Below, piece by piece: positions 26,201 to 39,901 of a stretch of DNA of 64,000 nucleotides (the first letter of the stretch is position 1; each line of letters begins with the position of its first letter). A program made the translations under genes and the position numbers. Location of the stretch: assembly GCF_018139145.2 (NCBI RefSeq), contig NC_059500.1, forward strand, positions 39,351,437-39,415,436. The letters run 5' to 3'. The stretch comes from Gymnogyps californianus. Its lineage: Eukaryota > Chordata > Aves > Accipitriformes > Cathartidae. Below the pieces are notes generated by a model that was not told the origin of the DNA, did not search any database, and saw only the letters and a list, made by a program, of their open reading frames with translations.

Positions 26201-29200
26201 ACATTTGCATCTTGTAGCTAGTCGTAGGCAGACATCAGGTGGTCTTCATATACTAATAGTTTGCACCTAGCTGACGTGTATGACTTCAGCAAGTCTCACC
26301 AATTAACCTCCTCTGTGTAGAAATTCAGAAAGAAATAATCGTAAACACTTTGCTGTCAGTTTTCCTCATATTTTTGAACAATTAGTCCTGAGGACTTTCA
26401 CTGACTGTACATAAAACACATCCTTCCCTCATAGTCGCTCTTGCATGCGTTGTTAGTTTATTTTATCCTGTGCTTTCCGTGCTGACACATCAGCGAGTGT
26501 GTTGTGCCTCCCGCAAGCACCACGGGAAGCCTGGTGGCAGCAAGCTCCCCGCTCCCTTGGTCACCCTCGGTGTATTTACGTGCCAGAGTAATGAATGGAT
26601 GACAAGCTGCTGTTCTTCATCAGAAACCTTACAGATCCCTCATTAGAGAGGTTTTAGGAGCAGATAACCTCTGCTTTTTAAAGTCCCACTTGGAGTGGAT
26701 GGACAGGAAGAAAATAGTAGATGTAGAGTTAGAGACAGAAAAGAGTCAGCAGAGGTTTAGACAGCCTCGGGAAGTGCAGCTGGCAGGCTGCATCAGTTAC
26801 AAAAGGCAAGACAGGGAGGGGAGGGTGAACTACATTCTTTGTATCTGTATCCTGCAATGTTCTCTGAAAGTCAGCTTGGTTAGAGACTTTCCTGCCCAGC
26901 GTTCAAATCTGGATATTTTTACATCCACATAGAATGATGTGAAGTGTCAGGTCTTGATGATTTAGCCCAGTGTTCACTTGCAGGCTGCTCTGGGTCAGTA
27001 TTTTTAGAGGTCCAGGACGCCAGCTCTGAAGATCAAGCACATGGAAGCAAGGAACACTAAGGCAATTTTTGGGTAAGAGTGGGTTAAAACACTTCAGAGT
27101 AATCTGGCCAAAGAGTTATACTTGAGGGATTTACTATTGAGGGTTTGCTTAAGAACTAAATCAGTCCCAACAGAGATTTTCAGTGATGAATGTGTGAGTT
27201 TTAACAGAGAGACAGCTTGGAAGAAACCTAAGTATCACCCTGTTTTAGCTTTCTATTTTGTTTATTTTTTAAACATACTCTCGTATTTACTTCACAACAA
27301 CAAATCATCTTGCTCCTAAAGTCTGCCCACAATACTTTCTATCTCCTAAGTGGATTTTTTCAACTCCACATTATGTGGAGATGGTCATGGAAAAAAATAA
27401 TAGGCTACGACTCAGGCAAGATGGGGCTATTTAGGCCCACTTCATTATTCGGATGAGCAGCCATCAACACAGCCTTAGCCATTGGGAAGACATGCAGAGC
27501 CTTCTGCAATAAGGCAGCTTGTGAAGCAGAGAGCCATCCAGAAACAGAAATAATCATCCTCTGGCAAGATCTGCACTTGAGAGTTTTTTGTGTGCCTACA
27601 TAAAATGTAGTTCTGTCCATTAAACCATTCTTAGACTTGTGATTACTGTACAATATACATGCCAGTCCTATTTGCCATGTGTGACTCGCTACTTGAGTAC
27701 ACAGTGGTATTTGGGAGAGTAAGCACTCAGAAACAGGGGATCAGGAACAAACATCCAGAGGTCTTTGGCACTGGCATATCAGTTCCAAACACCTGTGAAA
27801 TCCCCATTGACAGCAGCAATCACACAATAAAATACTTTGGCTTTTTCAGTGTGTGTAACTTCTTTTTTCATCTGGTTGTTACTGACTAATGTCAGTAACA
27901 GGACGCAGACTTCTAGTAGTCTACAACTCTGGTAGCTGGAGAAGGTGGTATTAGTGAGTAACAGTACTTTTGGCTGTACAGATTGGCTGCAAAAGGACGT
28001 ATAACCATTCTCAGGCATGTTGTGGAATAATACGGAGTTAGGCTGCTGCAGCTAAGGGGAAGTGAATGCAAGAAGAATAAATAAAATTCTGCGCAAACAA
28101 TGGATCTACTAATTAGTCTTTCTTGGCAGAGACCAAATTGCTCAAAACTAATGCTGTACCTACAAAGCATTCTTCAATCCTGTGTCTTAAAGCAGATGGC
28201 TGCACGATTTTAACTTGGTTTTCTGAGGAAATAGGAAGTACAGAATTATATAGTCTGGCTGTTCACTGATTTTAACCAGATTTGAGATAAGTTTCACAAA
28301 ATATTGCAAGGGGCTGAAATATGTCCAGGAAAGATTCATTAGTGCTTGTTTGAATAGAACAACTTATTTTTCGTTGTTTCCATATTCATCCACTGCTTCT
28401 TTTGTCATCCTGCCTGACACAGTCAGAAGAGAGACATGGAGAAGTTTTGCTTCTCAACTGTAGAGAGAGACTGAGACACTGAAAAAGCACAGGGAAGGCA
28501 ACATAGCCTTTACACAGGCTATACTACCCATTCTGTGGATGGTAAATAAACAGATTGTATCTCATTTCATTTTTTAAAAGGTTAATAAAAGTAGGTATGT
28601 AACTGCTTGTTCTGATCAAGGACTCAGAAACATCTGAAAAGTTTCTTGCTGATTTACTACACTATGCTGCTTGCACAGTTTTTCTATTCTATCAGATATG
28701 ATGACAACTATTATTTTCTATACTTCTTCTATGGGATGATTCTCCTCACCTTTTGATGCTCTTTCTAAGTCACGATGTTCTAGTTGCAGTGCCATGCCAC
28801 CCAAGAGCAAAAACGTTCTACCTACATGCTCTGCTAGCTCCTGGGGTCAGAGTGGAACAGTGTTGATGTTCACATGCTTTCCCTGCTTCCCTTGGCTCAC
28901 GACAGACACATGCTGATATGAGTGAGCAGAATATAATAGATTGCCTGCATTAGCTTTTGGGTGATCTTTGAAGTGCAGTAGCTAATATTAATGAATAATT
29001 CATAAATCTCAGAAAAGGAATGATTCAATTCTAAACTACACTACAGGTGAAGTAATATTAGGGGATGCTGAAGTTCTCAACAATTATTTAACCTGACAAT
29101 GAGTCCTGAGTGAAAAGCAATGGATTGTTTATGCAGTCTTGATGTTTAAAACAGCAGAATTTTATACAGCTCTTTTGCCATTTCTGGACACAATCCACAT

Positions 29201-32200
29201 GATCAGTTGGTCTACACTATAAAACAGCAATAGTATTTAAAGGACAACAGGAATGACTCAATAGTTTATTATAGATGATGAAGGGCACATTTCTTTCTCC
29301 TCTGACTTCATATCAGCCTTTCAAATATTTAGATTCCCATCTGCAGCCATTCATCACCACACAGGCTCCCAATGTGGGCTGCTGTCAAGGGGCCATCCCA
29401 GTGCTTCTCCCTTGCTCTGGGCCATTTGTTGTGCCAGCTCTGGTGCCTATACGGCTGCGTGGTGAAATAGATTAAGAAACTGATCTGGCTGAAAGGTAAT
29501 CGTAACAAAAAAGAAAAGACTGGTTATGAGTCCTCAAGAACTTCACTTTGGTTGGCTCCCTATCATCAGTTCTCAGCCCTAATCTGGTTTAAATGCTACG
29601 CAGTCACAGTCATATCACTAGAACACCTCCCTGATTACTTTGCTTTAAGCAATGCACAGTGATCAGATAATGGCCTTGGACTGACTCACGTACTATAGGA
29701 CTACAAGAGCTGCAACAGTCACACGAACATTTATTATTTTCCAAACATTTCTTGTTCAACATCTCCTTTTGAACATAACCGCTTGCACTTGTATCTTTCC
29801 TTCAGTATACTAGTGAAATGACTTTTCCACCAGTGGTTTTTGAGAGGAAGAAACCAATTACAGGGATGTGGATACAGACCTTATTACTTCTGCTTAGCTG
29901 TATTTTATCTCATGAGAGAGATGATTGTTTTCTAGAATACGGTGCTGGTAGGATACAAACCTCTTTTGTAGCCATATTGCAGCAAACATGGTATTTGTTC
30001 AATTTTAGTATTCAGATATCATACAGAATGATAAGATGTTCATGCCAATGTATGAACATACAAAGAAATATCATTTGAAACTATATTAAAACAATCTTAG
30101 AGGCACATTATTAAGCACTGTAAGAGCAGGAAATGCCAAAATTAAGTGCAAATTTTCAGCCTTCATTCTTGACCTTTAAGTATGCACAAACTATGATTTA
30201 AATATAGTCTCATTTTCAAGTAATGAAGTAAAATATTTCCAAACATTTTCTAATTTTGAATGAAATTCATGTATTATAACATCATGAATAGTGTTTGAAT
30301 AGTATTTTGTATATATCACAATCATTACTGTAATTTTAAGGGGGTGGAGGGTAACAAATACTATTTTACATAGTTCTGAATTACAGTCACTATTGTTAAA
30401 AGCTAGTCCAGGGTTTCACCCTTAAATTTGCCATCTAAAGCCTTGCAACTGATGGTCATCCCCATATTATAAGGGCTTAGGTGGAACACCAGAATAGTTG
30501 GAGGCTTTCCGTGGGTGTCAGGGTCTGCCCACATGCTTCTGATCATGTTATATAGCCAAAAACTGCTTCCTTGAAAGAACATTGTCATAAGTTTAAGTTA
30601 AGCACCTATTTGGTTACTTAAAGGAAATCTCTAGCAAGTATTAGGAAGATAAAACCAAATGAGTTACAAATTTTAACATTCAGAGCTTTCCATTTTGTTC
30701 TAAATTCAGAAGAAATTTGTCAGATTAAACATGTCCTGCATGCTTTCAGCCTAACTGAATAAATTCTAATTCAACTAATTTTTTTAATAAGCTATAAAAG
30801 GTGAACTGAGAGGCCACATTTTTACTTAAAAAAAAATTAGAGTTACATACTCAGATTCCTCCATGATTATGCATCTTTTAAAAGTTTCCCTTTCTGTTTA
30901 AAAATCTTAGCTGGAAGTGGCTTCCCAGAGTTTTAAAAGTGCTAACCACCCAGTGCTGCACTGGACGGTGCCCACATTAGCTTGAATGATCAGGCAGAAA
31001 GAACTGCAGAGAGTTCAAATCTTTGAAAATACAGACTTTAGTCTAACTGTGTAGGTATAGATTTAAGTACCAAGGCTAAGCACATGCCAATCTGACCTCT
31101 ACACAGCAGCATGCAAGCTACTAGCAATCTTGAAAGAACATTTAATAAGTAAAAGACATTTAAAGCCTTACCATGCAAAGAAAGGCCTTTCCATAACGGA
31201 CCTTAGTGTAGACTTTTCCTATGAAGACTGGTCGTCTTTGTTAAAGAGGAAAAAACCCAGTACTTGCTATACTGTACATCATGCCCACTTTTTCCATACA
31301 ATTGACTACAGTCAAAGAGCAAGTATTCCTATACATGAACTTCTTCAACACAGACAAAAAAAATATTTTTTCCTTTTCAAAGATAAGCTTTTTTAAGAAA
31401 AGTCTTAGAACAATTTCAGAAATGTTCCGTGAGTCCTAAATTCATTGTAAAGAACCCTTCCTTCTGTAGTGCTTTATGTTTACTGACTGTTATTTTAAAT
31501 GCAGCGTTTACGTTACAAAGCTGCAGCTTAGTTTCACGAAGCCTAAGCAGAGGCAACCATTGAAAACCACTCAACCAGTGCTGGCCAAATATAACCATTG
31601 ATCGGCACTATTTACATCTTAAAGTTAGGACCTAATCCCTAATGTGATCCCTAAGAAGCCTCTACTTTATTTTGGCATTTTTTGCCCTTGGAATCTACTG
31701 CCTTCTTCGCCACAGAAAACAATTGATGTCTCTCCCCCTCTCCCTCAGTTGTGTCACACCCAAAACTGTAAGCAGAGCTGGAGGGATCAGTTCAGAACAA
31801 ATACAAGCTCAAAGTAGGCATTGCTGGCAGTTTGAAAGAGTGCAATTGCTCTATTCCATTGTTTTCCTCCTTTTTTTCTTTTTTTTTTTTTTTTTTTGGC
31901 GTAGTGCTGTATGTTCTGATTGCTGCAGGGACTGGAAGTGGAAGTGGGGAAATGCCATAAGAAAAGCTGTTTACGGAGGACTGTTAGCCTTCTCAGAAGC
32001 ACTAGAAATCTCATGAGGACCCTTGCATACATGAGGTTTTCAGCCCAGTTGTACAAACTGAAGAGTGCAGTCAAAGTTTCAGATCAACATCCACATATCA
32101 ATTGATAATTACTGTTATTTATTTATGCTGTGGCAAGAAGAAGAGGTCCCGCAAGGTTAGGCACAGTGCAAAAGAGTCTTTTTCAACCTTCAGATTAGTA

Positions 32201-34180
32201 ATGAACTTTAATAAAGGTGTAATGTGTCATTTGTACTGCAATAGCTTAAAAAAAGTGTTAGGCAGGATCATAACCCTCTTAGAGTAGATACAAGAAAAAA
32301 GCTTGATTAGACGTAGAGTAGGAAAGCTGTTCCCCAATAGCTTCCAGCTCATTGTCAAGGAAGAACACTGTGTTCTAAGATATCTTAATTCATCCTGAAA
32401 ATGTGTAAACTAAAAGAAAGCAAGGTCCCTTTGCTCTCCAGTGAGATTGTGCGCAGCTGAAATAAGCCAGAAATAGCTGGAATGCCATAAATTCAGACCC
32501 TTTCATCTGAATTCACTTTCAAGTGTTATCAAACCCCTAAAAGATAGTCCCTATCCTACACTTCAATTTAGTACCTAAACACAAAGATGTTTGTTCAAAC
32601 CAGTCTCCTGAAACACATGAAAACTAAACATTTTTCACTTAACCACCCTTTGCCCATCAGATTACCACAAGAGCTCTCAGGGTCTTAAATTCCTTCCCCA
32701 TAGTATAGATCTATATAATGTCCTCTGAAGACTTATATGCCACACTGAACTCAGCCTTAGTATTAAATCCCATGCAGTGTCACTGGCTTTATTGGAATTA
32801 AGTTTGTAAGAGAATTTAGCTCTTTATATGATCTGAAAACTTCAATTTATAAAAGTTATTTATAGCTAATATCATCTTTTGTGAGAGATGGTCAACATTT
32901 TACTGAAGAAACTAGCTTTCAGTAAAATCTCTCCTCCTTTTGAGAAATTTCTTGGTGCAAGGAAAATCAGTGTTTCAACAGCTCAGGTTTCAAACTGAAG
33001 CTCAGCAAAAACTGAAAGAACAAAACTGGGGAACTGGTTTGGAGAGTTTGAGAAGGCTCAGATATACTCATGGAAACTTTTGTCACTCTTCCCCCCTCCC
33101 CCCATTTCTTTTTGCTCTTTTTTCTTTTTTCTTTTTTTTTTTTTTTTCAGCAGCAAACTGAAAGAGACATGGGGAACAGGCATGAGAAGAAGAAATGTAA
33201 AAAGGGATCACGTGTAGGTTTGGGTCATCTGGAGGCTACTTGTGATCATTTCAGAGGCTGCTGGCTTCAGTGACAAAACTGTTTTAAAAGCTCCTGTCCT
33301 GTCTACCACCTATGCCTGTCAGTTCAAACCAATACCTTGTTACCTTTAGCATTCAAGCCCAAAACTGCAGCAACCAAAGCAGCCCTTGATTTTTAAATTT
33401 CAGGTTTCACTGTGGGCTGAAGGAGCACCCTGTTCTGCAAGTTGCTCCAATGAATTCAGATTTTGTGTGAGAGAAGATGATGGCATCCTGCCCTTAACCT
33501 GCTTATACTCTGAGGAGGAAGGGATGGAAAAACTTTGGTTCTACAGCTTGGGTAACAAGTTATGATCACTAAACTTTTCTTCATATGAGTCAGTCTACGT
33601 ATTGTGGTACCCACGTTTCTCAGGTATTGTGGAAGAAAAAACACGGAGTATTATACATTTGCTTTTTTTTTTTTACTGCATATCCAGCTAACATCAGAAA
33701 ACACAAGTTCAGAACAGCTTCCTTTTGGCCTCATACAAATATCAGGGTGATTCAACCAGCCAAGGGGGTTTCTACCTACTGTAGCAGCTAAAAATTAAGT
33801 ATCAGGAATTCTAGATTTGAATGCATTTTTAGTTGGTGTATTTCCTACTTTTCATTTCATATAAGAAAAGCCTGTTCCAAAAAGACATTTATTACATAGC
33901 AAGAGTTAACAATTACTCCCTAGTGATACATATATAACTTCCACGACAGTTTTGCTCGGTTTGTAGGTCAACAGCGTATTCCTTAATGAAAGAAGAAAAA
34001 AACAGAGTTGCTGTTATGACGCAGGTGCTGAAATCTCGGTAACAGTTCCAGAGCAATGTGAAACCCCTGTAAATCATGACTCCCTCACAAGGCAACCAAG
34101 GCGAAGGATTTCCCCAAACTACTCTTATTTTGCTAAGAGTGTCATCTTGTGGAATTGTTGGAACACTCTTCGGCCCTGAT
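17276..34180. other. AT-rich non-coding flank, about 17 kb
   Basis: No coding exon, tRNA, snoRNA or clear transposon recognised. Reading frames are all under about 115 codons. Local features are a short perfect hairpin at 18174-18199, an AT-only stretch around 21722-21780, a T-run at 31879-31897 and a pyrimidine tract ending in CAG at 33150. In mammals the region upstream of PTCH1 is a long gene-poor interval, and this stretch is consistent with that. It may hold long-range enhancers, which only alignment could reveal. Confidence 0.5.
18174..18199. repeat. Short perfect inverted repeat
   Basis: CATTGCCTA at 18174-18182 is matched by its exact reverse complement TAGGCAATG at 18191-18199 across an 8-nt loop. 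There is no terminator context, as this is animal DNA. It may be chance or a dimeric protein-binding site. Confidence 0.6.
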
Positions 34181-34440
34181 TGGCAGCTGAAGAGGAGGAT
34201 TAGTTTTCCTCCTGGTGGAGTAATCCATTATAGCTGAGGGTGATTGCTTTTAAGAAAGCAATGTGTCAACAAAACCAAAGAAAATGTGGTTCCCTGACAT
34301 CTACCGCTAATGAGACACCATTCTTTTGTTTGCTCTCCAGAGGTATTTCCTAATGACAAAGTCGGGGCGGGGGGGGAGTGGGCAGTGTTTGGTTTTTTAA
34401 CCTACAGCAGCTGCACAGACTTTGATATCAAGCTGTTGTA
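34181..34440. promoter_or_regulatory. Possible regulatory element with paired homeobox-type and TCF/LEF-type motifs
   Basis: The segment carries GGATTA and TAATCC (bicoid/OTX-type cores in opposite orientation) near 34197 and 34220. A perfect 10-bp palindrome TTGATATCAA at 34422-34431 sits inside CTTTGATATCAAG, which reads as two inverted TCF/LEF half-sites. Motif density in high-complexity sequence suggests an enhancer, but this is inference from motifs only and conservation was not tested. Confidence 0.25.
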
Positions 34441-36700
34441 ATCTCAAATCAGAAGACACTTAGCAGCCGTAGGACTGTACGGGCTTCATTACACCTGACG
34501 GGTCTGATTGTCCCGTTCCTGCTGTCACAGTTATCCTCACCTACAAAGCTCCATGGTGCTGATAGTGATAACCTTAACCAAAGCGTATGTTTTCCTCTTG
34601 ATGTCACACTACAAGAGGCATTTCTTCAGATTTTCTAATTTTGCCAACCTTTCTCTGATGGTTGACAGTCCTCGAGGCCACAGTACTGTCAAATCAATGG
34701 CAGCAATAATAAAAAATGTCAATTCTGAGAACGGAATTTATTTCCTGTAACCAAAGCTGTACTCTGTGGCAGTATGCCAAAAGGCATTTTCATTTCTCTT
34801 CAATTATCTAAAGCAATTCATGTTCTAAAGCATTCTTTTGAAGTAATACATCAAGAAAATATGGGTTAATGATATTGGGTAGGTCAGCAGACAAGGACAG
34901 TTTTCAAAGTCCAGTTCAGTACAATTCATTGTATAGTGGCTTAAAATTTAACCTTGTGTCACTCAGCCCACACAGCTTTTATATAGGATATTCAAACTAA
35001 ATATAAAAGGCTAGAATGGCAGCTAGCTGGAGATCTGAAAATATTGCTCTCCTTTATTTGGTATGTTTCATGAATCTTCAGCCTCGGCAGGTACCTTCTG
35101 TTGATAGCATACAGGCACCTGGCTTGCAAAAAATATTTTTCATAAAGAATAGAAGAAAAAAAAGACTTTTCTGAACGTGCACAAATTCTAAATTGTGATT
35201 CTTACATAATCCATGAACAGGTCAAAATGAGCAGCTTTACTAGTTTTGAAAACAGTAATGAACTCTTTTAACTAGCTCATAATACTAGGACTCACCCAGA
35301 TGGAAGAGTTCTGTCGAATAAATCAACAGCACTACTTCATTCAAGAGCAATTAATTCTCAGTGAAGTCAACACAGCTGGAAATAAGCCTATGGTTCTAAC
35401 AGGCTGCATTTTTCTAAGCTCTTCCATCCAGATATCACATAGCCTCAGTTTGCAGCCGAATTATTGCACAAAAAGATACCACCACAGGTATTTTAGAAGC
35501 ATGAATTCTACCAGGATATAAACACTCAACTTTGCCATGTGAGGTACCAGGTTTTTAAGTGGATTCTTGTTTGATCGTTTATTTGCAGAGGGGCTCCTGC
35601 CTGCCTCCAAAGTGGAGGAAATTAAGCGCTTCCCAAAATCAAGAACACTGTGTAAAAAGAGAAAATAAAAGTCATAGGTCAGCAATGAACTGGAAGAACC
35701 ACTATCACTACTACCAGTGCAAGCTGGAAATAGCCGTTTGCAAAATGGCAGAAGCTCCAGCCACCTGTCCGGAGAAACAAATAACTTTTTTCAAAACAAA
35801 GCTCAACAGCAGTAGTACCAATAATGACGAGATACAGAAACATGAGTAAACATTAAAAACCGATTCATAAACATTTATGCATGTGTCTTTGAGTAGTGAA
35901 TGCTAGCCTATTTGTCCAAACAATTTGTTACAGATGAGTACAGAATGCTCAATAGCCTCTATCATTGAACTTCACTAATACCAATGCTTTCTTAAGTATC
36001 ACATTGAGCAAAGATTTAGTAGGAGAGCATTACAATGTACTTTTGTATTAGTGTAATAGCATAGTGAGTGCTAAGACTTCATTTACTCATTTGCTAGTAG
36101 ATTAAATAATATCATTAATAAGGAAAATGAAACTGCCAAAATAAATGTAGAAAGTGTATTGTGATGCACGATTCTTGGGGAAGTGGGAGAGAGTTGCTCT
36201 GTGCATTCCTTCCCTACTTTACAAAATAAAAGGCGAAATTTTTCCATTGTTATTTAAGAGGAAATACTCTACCACAAGAGTGTCTTGGGTTACAATTTAT
36301 AATGCAGTATTTTTACCCAGACTCATTAAATATTGTAGAGAAGACTAACTGGCTGCTCTTCCCCCACTGGAACATGAAAGTACTTGACAAAATGAAAAGG
36401 CAAAGAAACCATGCAAAACACAGCTTCATAATGTTACTGAGGCAAATAGCTGGCATTTATCTGGGGAGAAAAACTCTACAGCTAACTTAGCTGAGATGAA
36501 ATGCCAAGAGCAGTCTTTCAGTTCTTATGCTTCAGGGCCTAAACACACCAGCAAAGGACAAAGCAGATTTCTGTCCTGCCATCTATAGATGAGCAACTAA
36601 AAACCTGAAGAGGAAAGGAAAGTTAGGCTTTCTTCTGAACAGTTTGGCATTCAGACACACTGGACTTCCCTGTAGCTGAGCTGCCAGTTTGTTAAAATGA
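34441..36700. other. Non-coding flank
   Basis: Unique AT-rich sequence with only short frames (96 codons or fewer) and no recognisable gene or element. Confidence 0.5.
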
Positions 36701-36790
36701 GAAGATGAGTAGGTAGAGATAGTATCTTTTATTAGTCCAGCTTGTACAGCTGGAGGGAAAAGGGTAGCTTTCGGGTGCACAAACCCTTCT
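36701..36790 (-). mobile_element. Old interspersed repeat fragment, minus orientation
   Basis: Read on the minus strand this has the order ...CGAAAGCT...(pyrimidine-rich)...CAGCTGTACAAGCTGGACTAATAAAAGAT... It resembles a repeat motif I know from turtle and crocodilian genomes (CTCGAAAGCTTGTC ... GTTGGTCCAATAAAAGAT) but cannot name. A second decayed copy in the opposite direction lies about 0.4 kb downstream at 37119-37200. The two may be ends of one element or two insertions. Confidence 0.4.
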
Positions 36791-37118
36791 ATTATTAAAA
36801 CCTCCCTTCAAAAGATGCACCTGGGAACTGAAACTCATAACCACAGCAGACACTAGAAATACTGGATTCATTAGCGGTTTTAGGGCATACTTCCCCTCTT
36901 CCGTTTTCTCCTCCAGCTCCCTCCAAAACCCTCTGTGTGTTCCCTAGGCAATAAATTACCTGTTTCTCAACTGTCTTAGGAGATAACACCTCTTAACACC
37001 TCTCTGCTCCAGAGGCCCAAATACCTTTCCTCTCATTTCTAATTAAACTCAGCATAATTAAATTCACAGGCACTGTTCCTAACTTGCATATAACTTTGAA
37101 GTTTGCTGCTTCTCTTTC

Positions 37119-37200
37119 AGAGCTGAAGAAAGACTTGTGTACCCACAAGTTTGCCTAGATTCCCAACTATTCCACTTGTTCCAATTTAAAAAAATCACCA
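37119..37200 (+). mobile_element. Old interspersed repeat fragment, plus orientation
   Basis: CTGAAGAAAGACTTGTGTACCCACAAGTTTG followed by TTCCACTTGTTCCAAT and an A-rich end follows the same order as the fragment at 36701-36790 but on the plus strand. Divergence is high. The assignment rests on word order rather than an alignment. Confidence 0.35.
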
Positions 37201-38584
37201 CGACTTCCAAAACTGCCTTTGGATAAATCTTTAGCACATGTGACCCCAACATCCCAACACCACCATCACTCTATTTTGAAAGCAGAACAAAGTGTAGTTA
37301 ATAGCAAATGATGGCATAGGAAATCCCCTCACTCCTGATGGCTACCAGTGTCCTAGGAAGCACCACAGGGAGAAGAGCAGATTGCTTAGCCCTTTTGTAA
37401 CACTTCTTCATGTGGCAGACAGGTAGGAATAACCTGTCAGCAAAACTCTAGCGGAGTCCCATGACTTACCAAGGTCACTACTGCTCGTGTTCCCAGGCAA
37501 TTGTTCACCAAATTCCAAGTCCCTCTTGGAAGAGGGGTCCCTCTGTCTCCCATGGAGAGGTATGGATCTGGGAAATGCTGCAGTAGAAACAGGACGTTCA
37601 CAGACTGGCACAGTCTTCAACACATCCTCCTAACCATACATCCCAAGTCCTCATTTATCACCATGGTTTCAGTGGGTACAAGATGTGACTCCGTTTCTTC
37701 AATCCGGATAAATTCCTAACAACCACTCAGATCCATGGTGCTGCTTCTGTTGCTTTTCTGCACCACATGAAATCTTTGGTCCCATGGAGATGGTTTGCAC
37801 CATCTTTAGGCTGATATGTAGGATTAGCAAAAGGCCACATACACTGGCACACACATAGGAAACTTCACAGCTCCAGCTTTGAGGCTGATGGAGAAGAAGA
37901 GACCATACAGAAGATCTGCCTCTCTTTTGCCCTGTCACTTGCATTCTTTGGTAGATTCCACTGTATTTCCTGCATGAACACACCAGAAACCTTATGCACT
38001 AGGTTAATTACCTAGCTAATACCAAGCCAGGGATGGCCTGAGAGTGCAGCCTGGAGACTACTTATTTATTTTCTGCAAAGAGTTTCCTTCAGTTCTACAT
38101 TTCTGTTAGTATGGTGAGAATCCTTGATATGACATTGGGTCTTGTACCCTTGATGTGACATTCTGAAACTAAACCATCAGTCTTAGTTAGTCAATGAATT
38201 AGCAATGTAAGTCATATACTGTTGAAGGTTTACAGAAGATGGGCTAATTCCCAGCGGCTGAGCTCCCACCCTTATTAATTTTTTGACGACTGTTAATCAA
38301 AAACTTTTTAGCAATATCTTTAAATTAAGTCAGTGAATTTTGGGTTCACTTACAAGATAAAAGCATATTTTTCTCTAACAAGGCCCAACAGGGGTAAGGT
38401 AAAACATTTCATGTTTTCATTGACGATGGCCAAACTTTTACTGGAAAGCTTACTGTATTGTAATATGATAGCAAAGTAAAGTGGATAAGAAAATAATGAG
38501 ATTTCGTAACAGCTGAATATGATACAAGAAGGTGGAACAGAACTGTTTTCCAGTGACATATGCACATGCTTACAGTGAAGACTT

Positions 38585-39095
38585 CAGGGAAGGATAATAC
38601 AGAAAAGGATCTGGGGATTATAGTGGATTCTATCCTGAGCACAAGCAAAAAAACGCTACACTTGCAAATGAGGCAAACTCCACACTAGGGTCTGTAGGGA
38701 GAGGTACTGTGTGTGAGCCTTGATTCCGCAACATTTGGACCAGCTGTGGAGCATCATGGGAGACTGGTAACAGTCATTAGAGGTTTAGAAAATATGCCAC
38801 TACAGAAAGGTTGAATGAATTGTCTAGAGACTAAAGACTGAGGAAAGACATGGATAATCTAATTTTCTTTTTTTATATAACAAGAAAGGAAATAAACTTT
38901 ATGATCACGGTTAAAAGGACAAGAAGCAATGTGTCTAAACTATAGAAAAGGAAATTTGGGTTAGACGTTGGGAAAAAACCTTTCCAGCAGTCAGAACCAG
39001 TCTCCCTACTGTTTGGGCAGAAAGATTGTGGAAGGAGATTTTAAAGGCCAGACTGGGCAACCATCTTCCAGCAGTATCATATGAACCAGTCTTGT
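38585..39095 (+). mobile_element. CR1/L3-type LINE, 3' portion, decayed
   Basis: The segment follows, in order, the well-known 3' region of CR1-clade LINEs. It has a 'GGATCTGGGGATTATAGTGGAT' block near 38610, a '...GCTGTGGAGCATCATGGG' block near 38745, and an 'AGAGGTTTAGAAAATATG...GAAAGGTTGAATGAATTG' block at 38778-38822. It ends with a 'AAAAGGACAAGAAGCAATG...TTAGACGTTGGGAAAAAA...TTGTGGAAGGAGATTTTAAAGGCCAGACTGG' block near 38910-39057. The reading frame is broken by stops and indels, so this is a dead copy. CR1 is the dominant LINE in birds and other sauropsids, which supports the taxonomic guess. Confidence 0.8.
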
Positions 39096-39901
39096 CTTCA
39101 GAAGGAGGATGGAGCAAATTACCTAGCTGGCCCTAAGACTTCTGGTAGTGGCTTTTGGAGATCTTTTTGCCGTTTGAACATCTCTTTTCCTAGGGTTTCT
39201 TATATCACCAACTGTCTGCAAGATACTCATGATACAAGTAGCAAAGGACTAGCAGGCTTATATCCACAGCTGTGCTTCCTCTCTATAATAAATGAAAGCA
39301 AAGCAGTTGGTGTCTTCCTTTTCCCTCTCTCCTTTCTCCTTTTTCTGCTCCAGAGATGAACACGGTCAGGTCTGAAAACCATGGGACTTTTAAAGTGCTG
39401 GGTGGTGAGGACTCCACACTCATTTTCTTGATAGTGAGGGTCAGCACTGAGGTGATAAGGGACTTTTTTCATTAAAAAAAGGTTGTTGGAAACATGCTTC
39501 ACTTTAGCATCAGACCTGCAGGTACTTGGTACCAGATTCAGTCATCCAGGCATGAGGCTGCCCTGACCACAGCAAGACTAGGTCATCTCATCTTAGCTAC
39601 CTTTCTGCCTTAATTGTGTCTCCAATGGAGGTGTGACACATGGTCATTGACATTGTGGCCTTGTCACATGTTCAGAGTGGTTTTCTTGGCAGCACTACCT
39701 GTAGTTACAACCCAGATAGCTTAAGCTGAAGACCCTCAACAGTGGCCTCAGAAGGAAAGTACAGAATTGGATTGAAATATGGTCTTTATTAGTATAGGAG
39801 CAAAGGGGAATAAAATAGGGTAAGATCCTGCAGCATGGTGCTGCTTAGAGAGAGGATGTCTGGTTTTCAGCAGCAAAGTCAGCTTTGGCTTAGTTTTGTC
39901 A
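39096..39901. other. Non-coding flank between LINE and microsatellite
   Basis: Unique sequence with no gene recognised and overlapping short frames on both strands only. Confidence 0.5.

Noticed and set aside
30794..30802. TATAAAAGG-type sequences at several places (e.g. 8462, 30794, 35005)
   Set aside because: They are frequent in AT-rich DNA and mostly without other promoter signals, so not called as promoters by themselves.
33121..33273. Long pyrimidine tract followed by CAG and an open frame, resembling a splice acceptor
   Set aside because: A T-run ending in CAG is common by chance. No matching donor or conserved peptide was found.
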